A stretch of 64,000 nt of DNA from Pseudomonadota bacterium (lineage in GTDB: Bacteria > Pseudomonadota > Alphaproteobacteria > Caulobacterales > Caulobacteraceae). The stretch lies in assembly GCA_018241995.1 (NCBI GenBank), contig JAFECT010000015.1, positions 85,282 to 149,281 on the forward strand, read 5' to 3'. The notes beneath the pieces were generated by a model. It worked only from the letters and a program-made list of their open reading frames with translations. It was not told where the DNA came from and did no database searches. The position numbers and the translations under genes are program-made. Below are positions 57,990 through 64,000 of the stretch, piece by piece; position 1 is the stretch's first letter, and every line of letters starts with the position of its first letter.

Positions 57990-59702
57990 ATGGCCCGTTA
58001 CCTGATCACCTCGGCCCTGCCGTACATCAACGGCATCAAGCACCTCGGCAACCTGGCCGGGTCGATGCTGCCGGCCGACGTGCACGGCCGCTTCCGCCGG
58101 GCGCAGGGCCACGAGGTGCTGATGATCTGCGCGACCGACGAGCATGGCACGCCAGCCGAGCTGGCGGCGGCCGCGGCTGGGCAGGATGTCCGCACCTATT
58201 GCGACGAGCAGCACCTGATCCAGCGCGTGGCGGGCGAGGCTTTCGGCCTCAGCTGGGACTGGTTCGGCCGTTCCTCCAACCCGCCCAACCACCGCCTGAC
58301 CCAGCACCTGGCCGAGGCGCTCGAGGCCAATGGGCTGATCGAGGAGCGGGTCGATCGGATGATCTATTCGATCGACGACAAGCGCTTCCTGCCCGACCGC
58401 TATGTCGAAGGGACCTGCCCGCACTGCGCCTATCCGAAGGCGCGCGGCGACCAGTGCGACAACTGCGGGCGGCTGCTCGACCCCACCGACCTGATCGAGC
58501 CCTATTCGACGGTTTCGGGCTCGCGGAACCTGGAGGTGCGCGACACGCGCCACCTCTACCTGCTCCAGACCAAGCTGGAGGGGCGGCTGCGCGCGTGGCT
58601 GGAGTCCAAGACCGACTTCCCGTCCCTGGCCCGCTCCATCGCGCTGAAGCACCTCGACGAGGGCCTGATCGACCGCGGCATCACGCGTGACCTGTCGTGG
58701 GGCATTCCCGTGACCAAGGGCGGCTTCCCGCGCCCGGGCTTCGAGGACAAGGTCTTCTACGTCTGGTTCGACGCCCCCATCGAATACATCGGCGCCACCG
58801 TCGAATGGTCCGAGCAGACCGGCGGCGACTGGGAGCGCTGGTGGCGGCTGGACAAGGGCGCCGATGACGTCCGCTACGTCCAGGTCATGGGCAAGGACAA
58901 CGTCGCCTTCCACACCGTCAGCTTCCCCGCGACCATCCTGGGCTCGGAAGAGCCGTGGAAGCTGGTCGACGTGCTCAAGGCCTTTAACTGGCTCAACTGG
59001 TACGGCGGCAAGTTCTCGACCTCCCAGGGCCGGGGCGTGTTCATGGATGCCGCGCTGGAGCTGGCCGCGCCCGACTACTGGCGCTGGTGGCTGACCGCCA
59101 ATGCGCCGGAAGGCTCCGACACCGCCTTCACCTGGGAGCTGTTCCAGACCGCCTGCAACAAGGACCTGGCCGACATCCTGGGCAACTTCGTCAACCGTAT
59201 CCTGAAGTTCACCGAGACCCGCTTTGAAGGCCGCGTGCCCGAAGGCGGTGAGCCGGGCGAGCTCGAGGAAAAGCTCTACGCCGACATTTCCGCCGCCATC
59301 GCCGAAGCGACCGAGCAGTTCGAGGCCATGGAATACCGCAAGGCCGCCCAGGCGGTGCGCCGCATCTGGGTGCTGGGCAATGAGTATCTGACCGAGGCCG
59401 CCCCTTGGACCGCGCTGAAGACCGATCCGGTCCGCGCCGCGGTGATCGTGCGCACGGCGCTGAACCTCCTGCCGCTCTGCGCCGCCGTTTCGGGCCCGAT
59501 CATCCCCTTCGCCTCGGCCACCATCGCGGGCTCAGTCGGCCTGACCACGCCGCTCGCCTGGCCCTCGACCGACGCCAAGGCCGAGCTCTCCAAGCTCGCG
59601 CCGGGCGCGCCGATCACCGTGCCGGAAGTGATGTTCAGGAAGATCGAGGACGCCCAGGTCGCCGAGTGGACCGAGCGGTTCGGCGGCGCCGAGGCGGCCT
59701 AG
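57990..59702 (+). CDS. metG: Methionyl-tRNA synthetase
   Basis: 570 aa from the ATG at 57990 ([15 protein letters not shown]); the frame is open further upstream but that stretch overlaps the divergent gene. Class I signatures: HLGN (18-21) for HIGH and KFSTS for KMSKS ([13 protein letters not shown]), zinc knuckle CPHC...CDNC at about 150-165, and the anticodon-binding helical C-terminal part. Lacks the C-terminal tRNA-binding extension of E. coli MetG. Charges tRNA-Met. Confidence 0.97.
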   Translation: MARYLITSALPYINGIKHLGNLAGSMLPADVHGRFRRAQGHEVLMICATDEHGTPAELAAAAAGQDVRTYCDEQHLIQRVAGEAFGLSWDWFGRSSNPPNHRLTQHLAEALEANGLIEERVDRMIYSIDDKRFLPDRYVEGTCPHCAYPKARGDQCDNCGRLLDPTDLIEPYSTVSGSRNLEVRDTRHLYLLQTKLEGRLRAWLESKTDFPSLARSIALKHLDEGLIDRGITRDLSWGIPVTKGGFPRPGFEDKVFYVWFDAPIEYIGATVEWSEQTGGDWERWWRLDKGADDVRYVQVMGKDNVAFHTVSFPATILGSEEPWKLVDVLKAFNWLNWYGGKFSTSQGRGVFMDAALELAAPDYWRWWLTANAPEGSDTAFTWELFQTACNKDLADILGNFVNRILKFTETRFEGRVPEGGEPGELEEKLYADISAAIAEATEQFEAMEYRKAAQAVRRIWVLGNEYLTEAAPWTALKTDPVRAAVIVRTALNLLPLCAAVSGPIIPFASATIAGSVGLTTPLAWPSTDAKAELSKLAPGAPITVPEVMFRKIEDAQVAEWTERFGGAEAA

Positions 59703-60148
59703 TAGGCTATCCGCAGCCGGATGTGGCGCCCTGGCAGGACCAGCGGCCCGACAGAGCCCAGGCACACATCCGGATGGCCGGCGCAGGTCAGGGCGGCGTT
59801 GAGCTGGCCGTGCTGATCGCCCAGACGGACCGGGCAGGTGATCTCCCATGGCGGCGGACCGGACGGTCGCGCGATCGGGCGCTCGTTGTCCACGCGCATG
59901 GCCTCGAACTCCGGCATTTGACGCCCCAGCCTGCCCACGGCGCGAGCGCAGACGCCGGCGAGCCCGATCCGGTTCGGATCGACCAGTCGCCGCTCGGCCT
60001 TTTCATCGACGCCGCGGTTCATCCATAGCGTGGCTCCGACTAGCAGCGCGGCGACGGCGACCGCGGCCAGCAGCACCCTGATGATGCACCCCTCCGGCCC
60101 GCCCTGGGGCGCGTCCGGCGCCAGCAGGCCGTCGGGCGGCCCGCTCAT
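59699..60148 (-). CDS. Single-span hypothetical protein downstream of ATP-grasp gene
   Basis: 149 aa. Short cytosolic start, one membrane helix (about 24-44, [20 protein letters not shown]) and an exported domain with four Cys ([27 protein letters not shown]). Unknown. Its ATG overlaps the ATP-grasp stop by four bases, so they are co-translated; its 3' end overlaps metG convergently. Confidence 0.65.
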   Translation of the reverse strand: MSGPPDGLLAPDAPQGGPEGCIIRVLLAAVAVAALLVGATLWMNRGVDEKAERRLVDPNRIGLAGVCARAVGRLGRQMPEFEAMRVDNERPIARPSGPPPWEITCPVRLGDQHGQLNAALTCAGHPDVCLGSVGPLVLPGRHIRLRIAY

Positions 60149-60996
60149 CCGCCGATCGCCTCGCGGATCGCCTCGGCGAACAGCCGCCCGCCGTCCGGGG
60201 CCATGCCGAGGTAGAGCTCAGGCTCGATCAGCTCCAGTTCCATCAGCAGGAACCGCCCGTCCGGCCCACGCACCATGTCGACGCGCGCGTAGGCGATGGG
60301 GGAGGGCGCTGTGGCCAGCACGGCCCGCGCCGCCTCAAGCGCTTCGATGGGAGCCGTGGTCGGGGTCTGGGCCCCGCCGTATTCGGCCTGGACGCGGAAG
60401 TCGCCCTTGGCCGCGACCTTGCGCACCGCATGGCTGAACTGGCCGCCGAAATAGAACAGCGACAGCTCGCCCTCACCTGAAACCGCGTCCATGAAGGGTT
60501 GAACGAGGACGTCCTCAAGTCCCGTCGGGATCGGATCGCCCGGCCGCAACTTGGAGGCGCCCTGTCCGCTGGCGGCGATGTCGGGCTTCACCACCAGGAT
60601 CTCGGAGCCGAAGTCCTGACGCGCCCGCTCCAGGTCGGCGTCGCTCGGCGCGCCCGCGACGGTCAGCGTCGGCACCACCGGGGCGCCGCGCCCGGCCAGC
60701 TCGGCCAGATAGGTCTTGCGCGTGTTCCAGGCCATGACCGACGGCGCGTTCAGCAGCGGCGGGCCGTTCTTCCAGCCGTTCAGGATGTCGAGCCAGGCCT
60801 GAGGCTGCAGATGATAGCCCCAGGCGCCCAGGCCGAGCGCAGCGTCGAAACCTTCGGGCAGGGGGGCGGTCCAAGGGGCCTGCTCGGCAGTAACGCCCGC
60901 CTCGGTCAGCACCTGGCGATAGCGTTCGAAGGACTGAGGCCAGACGTCGGCGTAGAGGTCGTAGCCCGGGGTGGGGCTGAGAATCGCGAGGCGCAT
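60145..60996 (-). CDS. ATP-grasp domain protein
   Basis: 283 aa. ATP-grasp fold: pre-grasp domain (1-95), then VVKPDIAASGQGASKL as the ATP-binding loop, EDVLVQPFMDAV, and the metal-binding LLMELELIEPELYLG at the end. RimK- and DcsG-like enzymes of this size ligate carboxylates to amines; substrate unknown here. The absence of a peptide-precursor gene argues against a RiPP ligase. Coupled to the small membrane protein gene after it. Confidence 0.85.
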   Translation of the reverse strand: MRLAILSPTPGYDLYADVWPQSFERYRQVLTEAGVTAEQAPWTAPLPEGFDAALGLGAWGYHLQPQAWLDILNGWKNGPPLLNAPSVMAWNTRKTYLAELAGRGAPVVPTLTVAGAPSDADLERARQDFGSEILVVKPDIAASGQGASKLRPGDPIPTGLEDVLVQPFMDAVSGEGELSLFYFGGQFSHAVRKVAAKGDFRVQAEYGGAQTPTTAPIEALEAARAVLATAPSPIAYARVDMVRGPDGRFLLMELELIEPELYLGMAPDGGRLFAEAIREAIGG

Positions 60997-61005
60997 GCCG
61001 GAAGT

Positions 61006-61734
61006 CTAAGCCCTCGCCCGCCCGCAGCCGCAAAGGGAGTCCAGCATGCCCGCGCGGATCACGTCGATGCCGCCGTCCCACATCATCCTGGCGGCCGTCG
61101 CCAGCACCACCAGCACCGCCAGATAGCCCAGCCAACGCCAACGCCCGATCACGCGCGCCACCAGGCTCGCCCCGAAGGCGACCAGCACCGCCGACAAGAA
61201 CAGGCCCGCCAGCATCGCCAGCGGCCGGGTGTGCGCCGCCCCGGCCACCGCCAGGACGTTGTCCAGCGACACAGACACATCGGTGATCAGCACCAGCAGG
61301 ATGACCGAGAGCAGGCTGCGCGGCCTGAGCGGCTTGATCGCGGCGAGCGAGGCGGCGCCGTCAGGATCGGCGGCCAGGGCGCGGTCGATGCCGCGCCGGA
61401 TGGCGTCATGGCGCGCCCGCTCGCGCAGGTCCCACCACAGCCGCCAGCCGACCCAGAGCAGGAGCACGCCGCCTAGCAGGAGGAGGCCTGTGATCTGCAA
61501 CAGCCGGACCGCCGCCAGGGCCAGCAGGATGCGCAGGATCACCGCGCCCGCGATGCCCCAGAAGATCACCCGCCGCTGCTTCCTCGGATCGGACAGGCTG
61601 GAGGCGGCCAGGCCGACCGCGACGGCGTTGTCACCCGCCAGGGCCAGGTCGATCAGCACCACCTGGCCGAAGGTCAGGGCATAGCCCGTCTCGTCGCCAT
61701 GGAGGCCCGGACCGAGGTGCAGCCAGTCGAACAT
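61006..61734 (-). CDS. TerC-family integral membrane protein
   Basis: 242 aa with about seven membrane helices. The acidic metal-site motifs of TerC/YkoY-type proteins are present: VVLIDLALAGDNAVAVGLA in the first helix and ITDVSVSLDNVLAVAG in the mirrored half. Family members export Mn2+ or are linked to tellurite resistance and the folding of secreted metal proteins. Located ten bases upstream of the ATP-grasp gene on the same strand, so perhaps the same transcript. Confidence 0.9.
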   Translation of the reverse strand: MFDWLHLGPGLHGDETGYALTFGQVVLIDLALAGDNAVAVGLAASSLSDPRKQRRVIFWGIAGAVILRILLALAAVRLLQITGLLLLGGVLLLWVGWRLWWDLRERARHDAIRRGIDRALAADPDGAASLAAIKPLRPRSLLSVILLVLITDVSVSLDNVLAVAGAAHTRPLAMLAGLFLSAVLVAFGASLVARVIGRWRWLGYLAVLVVLATAARMMWDGGIDVIRAGMLDSLCGCGRARA

Positions 61735-61768
61735 GGGCGAAGCTTGATCGGCGGCTGCGGCGATGCGG

Positions 61769-62485
61769 TCAGTGCGCCGGCGCCGTGTGGCCCGAACCGG
61801 AGCCCGACCCGCCGCGCCGCTTGGGCTTGCGGCTGCTCAGCATGATCAGCAGCAGGATCAGCACCAGCGCCACCCCGGCCACCAGCCACAGGATCGGCGA
61901 CATCACGAACGGGCGCGGCGCCTCAGCGGCTGGGGTCGTGGCCGCAGGCGTCGGGGCAGGAGCAGGTGCGGCCTTGGCCACGGCCTTGGCCACGGCCTTA
62001 GGCGCGGGAGCCGGCGCAGTCTGAATCTTGGGCGCAACCGTCACCGGCGCAGGTGTGCTCGCGACCGGCGCGGGCGTCTCGTGGCGCGGCCCGGCGGCGG
62101 CATAGGTGTGGTGCGGGCGATGCGGGGCATAACCGCCATGCCATTTGTAGAAGACATGCCGCTCGGTCGGGTTGGGCACCGGCCGGTTCGAGATCACCCA
62201 CACCACGCGGCCGTTGGCGTCGACCGTGCGGCGCGCGATCACGCCCGGGGGCAGGCTGGCGACCCAGGCGTCGTCATGGGCCTGGCGTTCGGCGGCGCGG
62301 GCTTCGACCTGGCTCTGCGGCGACGGCGCGGGCGCGCCCATGAGCGCCGGCTCCTCATGCGGCGGCGGCGGAGGCGGGGGCGGCGCGTAGCTCTCGGAAA
62401 CGTGGCGGCTGCAGCCGCCGACCATCACCGCGGCCGCGAGCAAAAGGCCCGCGACCCCCGACTTGGCTCCCCACAAGGCGCGCAT
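61769..62485 (-). CDS. Proline-rich lipoprotein with C-terminal membrane helix
   Basis: 238 aa from the ATG at 62485. Lipobox VGGC at about residue 25, a run of Pro followed by HEEPAL, a folded mid-part (DDAWVASLPPGVIARRTVDANGRVV), an Ala/Pro/Lys tether with AVAKAVAKA repeats, then a strong helix (ILWLVAGVALVLILLLIML) and a basic tail. The combination of a lipid-anchored N-terminus and a C-terminal transmembrane helix is unusual and could bridge both membranes. No family recognised. Confidence 0.7.
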   Translation of the reverse strand: MRALWGAKSGVAGLLLAAAVMVGGCSRHVSESYAPPPPPPPPHEEPALMGAPAPSPQSQVEARAAERQAHDDAWVASLPPGVIARRTVDANGRVVWVISNRPVPNPTERHVFYKWHGGYAPHRPHHTYAAAGPRHETPAPVASTPAPVTVAPKIQTAPAPAPKAVAKAVAKAAPAPAPTPAATTPAAEAPRPFVMSPILWLVAGVALVLILLLIMLSSRKPKRRGGSGSGSGHTAPAH

Positions 62486-62554
62486 GGCGGCTCCGCTGAA
62501 AATGGTTAACGGCAGAAAACGCTCCCCCGCCGGAGAGGTCAACGCCTATCCCGA

Positions 62555-63400
62555 TCAAGCGTTGCGATTGTGGCGCCGCGAGGCTTCGTAAAGGGCGACG
62601 GCCGCGGCGTTCGACACGTTCAGGCTTTCGAACTCGCCCGGCATGGGGATCTTGGCGAGGGTATCGCAATGCTCGGCCACCAGCCGGCGCAAGCCCTCCC
62701 CCTCGGACCCCATCACCAGCACGGTCGGCCGCTCGTCCAGCGCCTCTTCCAGTGTCTCTTCCGCAGAGCCGTCCAGGCCCACCGCGCGCCAGCCCATGTC
62801 GGCCAGCTGTTCGAGCGCCCGCGACAGGTTCACCACCCGCGCGCAGGGCACCCGCTCGATGGCTCCGGCGGCGGCCTTGGCCAGGGCGCCCGACAGCTGG
62901 GGTGAGTTGCGGTCCTGCAGCACGACCCCCTTGGCTCCGAAGGCGGCGGCCGAGCGGAAGATGGCGCCGACGTTCTGCGGGTCGGTCAGCTGGTCCAGCA
63001 TCACGATCACGCCCGGCCCGTTCTCGACCAGATCGTGCAGGCCCACGCCCTCCAGCGGCTGGGTGCGCAGGGCCATGCCCTGGTGCGAAGCGCCCGGCGG
63101 CAGCATGCGGTTCAGGTCATGGGCCTCGACCGGCTCGACGCGCAGCGCGCGGCCCGACCGTGCGATCACCGGCTCCAGGTCTTTCGCCGCGTTCTGGGTG
63201 GCGACCAGGCGCATGGCGCCGGTGCGCTCGCGATTCAGCAGCGCCGCCTCCACCGCATGGCGGCCCCAGATCCAGCCCTCGAAGTCCTGCTTTCCGGCCT
63301 GCGGCGTACGCGGGCCCTTGCGGAAACCCTTGTCGCCGTGGGGTTTGCGCGTATCGTCAGATCGCGGCTTGCGGTCGTTGCGTTCGCGGAAAGAGGCCAC
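62555..63400 (-). CDS. rlmB: 23S rRNA guanosine-2251 2'-O-methyltransferase (RlmB/TrmH family)
   Basis: 281 aa from GTG 63400; the open frame to 63649 runs through tRNA-Tyr and cannot be coding there. N-terminal basic, disordered segment, a substrate-binding domain (IWGRHAVEAALLN...), then the SPOUT knot domain: LDQLTDPQNVGAIFRSA (motif 1), VLVMGSEGEGLRRL (motif 2) and ESLNVSNAAAVALYEA (motif 3). Uses SAM to methylate the ribosomal P-loop nucleotide; related TrmH-family sites cannot be fully excluded. Divergent from the tRNA-Tyr/Gly/tuf unit. Confidence 0.93.
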   Translation of the reverse strand: MASFRERNDRKPRSDDTRKPHGDKGFRKGPRTPQAGKQDFEGWIWGRHAVEAALLNRERTGAMRLVATQNAAKDLEPVIARSGRALRVEPVEAHDLNRMLPPGASHQGMALRTQPLEGVGLHDLVENGPGVIVMLDQLTDPQNVGAIFRSAAAFGAKGVVLQDRNSPQLSGALAKAAAGAIERVPCARVVNLSRALEQLADMGWRAVGLDGSAEETLEEALDERPTVLVMGSEGEGLRRLVAEHCDTLAKIPMPGEFESLNVSNAAAVALYEASRRHNRNA

Positions 63401-63545
63401 TATAAGACGCGCTCCGATTTGGGGCCCTCGGCCTCCGGGCATGGCAAGGCACGCCTCATAGCAGGCCGGAACCATGATCGGAGGCTTTTTGTTGTAGCTG
63501 TCCGGCTTGCCGGGGAGCGTCGGCAAAAGCTTCAGATGCGCGCTT

Positions 63546-63629
63546 GGAGGAATGTCCCGAGTGGCAAAGGGGGCGGACTGTAAATCCGCTGCGAAAGCTT
63601 CGTAGGTTCGAGTCCTACTTCCTCCACCA
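63546..63629 (+). tRNA. tRNA-Tyr (anticodon GTA)
   Basis: 84 bases with CCA and a long variable arm (class II). Acceptor GGAGGAA pairs with TTCCTCC; anticodon loop in GGACTGTAAATCC with GTA reading UAC/UAU; T arm TAGGTTCGAGTCCTA. Confidence 0.97.
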
Positions 63630-63695
63630 CGCGCGCGCCGGTCACTCAAAAGTCCGGCTTTCGGAAAACGGAACGCCTGCGGCCGCCGCCGCCGC

Positions 63696-63769
63696 GCGGG
63701 TATAGCACAATGGTAGTGCAGCAGCCTTCCAAGCTGAGGATGCGGGTTCGATTCCCGCTACCCGCTCCA
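63696..63769 (+). tRNA. tRNA-Gly (anticodon TCC)
   Basis: 74 bases with CCA. Acceptor GCGGGTA pairs with TACCCGC; anticodon loop CTTCCAA with TCC reading GGA; T arm CGGGTTCGATTCCCG. It follows tRNA-Tyr by 66 bases and precedes tuf. Confidence 0.97.
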
Positions 63770-63926
63770 AACTCCGCGGCCTGAAATCCACAGTGAATTC
63801 CGCATCCGGACAAGGGGCTAGGCGCGGCCCCCGCACGGTGCTAATGCGGCGCCCCTGAATCCATCCGCCGGAGCGTCCCTCGGGACGAGCCAGCTCTCTC
63901 CAGCCCTGCGCCTCGAAGGTAGACCA

Positions 63927-64000
63927 ATGGCCAAGGAAAAAATCAACCGAAACAAGCCGCACGGCAACATCGGCACGATTGGTCACGTGGACCATGGCAA
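63927..64000 (+). CDS. tuf: Elongation factor Tu (partial, cut by window edge)
   Basis: The first 24 codons: [18 protein letters not shown] then GHVDHGK, the P-loop of EF-Tu (translation GTPase that delivers aminoacyl-tRNA). Identity is secure from this start. Preceded by tRNA-Tyr and tRNA-Gly; in E. coli the tuf gene likewise follows a tRNA cluster (Thr-Tyr-Gly-Thr). The gap 63770-63926 holds the leader or promoter. Confidence 0.96.
   Translation, partial: MAKEKINRNKPHGNIGTIGHVDHG

Noticed and set aside
63401..63649. Upstream extension of rlmB
   Set aside because: The extra codons run through tRNA-Tyr on the opposite strand; the GTG at 63400 fits the gene better.

Overview
The window is very GC-rich and almost fully coding. 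Its gene set points to an alphaproteobacterium of the Caulobacteraceae (Caulobacter or Phenylobacterium type): a TonB-dependent receptor next to a GlcNAc phosphotransferase system, flavin-dependent 'tryptophan halogenase' genes inside a sugar locus, two DUF2336 proteins, an Hpt protein, CtrA-like boxes and many hybrid histidine kinases. The genus is inferred from gene content, not measured. No insertion sequence, prophage, CRISPR array or rRNA was seen, and no gap between genes exceeds 300 bases.

Layout. 1-5.5 kb: kdp potassium-pump operon on the minus strand, in the order (27-aa membrane peptide)-kdpF-kdpA-kdpB-(outer-membrane barrel)-kdpC, with kdpC cut by the window edge. 5.8-7.4 kb: small hypothetical genes and a cold-shock gene. 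7.5-14.5 kb: minus-strand operon GntR regulator-SIS deaminase-nagA-zwf-pgl-edd. 14.7-30.0 kb: divergent plus-strand operon TonB receptor-GH20 hexosaminidase-PTS IIA/HPr/EI fusion-NagE-two halogenases-DUF6445-MFS permease. Together these import chito-oligosaccharides, trim them to GlcNAc, phosphorylate it, deacetylate and deaminate it, and send the carbon to the Entner-Doudoroff pathway. The 278-bp gap between the two operons carries an operator-like array.

30.0-32.5 kb: translationally coupled minus-strand operon (winged-helix-like protein, two small membrane proteins, ClC antiporter). Divergent from it at 32.6-41.0 kb is a signalling block: a 1949-aa soluble hybrid kinase with nine 92-residue HAMP-type repeats, a second hybrid kinase and a single receiver. 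41.0-48.5 kb: TonB-like protein, lytic transglycosylase, membrane hybrid kinase, two DUF2336 proteins, Hpt protein and NAD kinase. 48.6-56.4 kb: class II aldolase, RND efflux pair, lipoprotein cytochrome c, a self-regulated-looking membrane protein/XRE pair and small exported proteins. 56.6-64 kb: tRNA-Thr, metG, an ATP-grasp gene, a TerC-family gene, a proline-rich lipoprotein, rlmB, tRNA-Tyr, tRNA-Gly and the start of tuf.

The parts most worth pursuing are the halogenase/oxygenase genes embedded in the GlcNAc operon, the ClC/small-membrane-protein operon facing a HAMP-array kinase, the outer-membrane barrel inside kdp, and the NagE protein carrying a second, cysteine-less EIIB domain.
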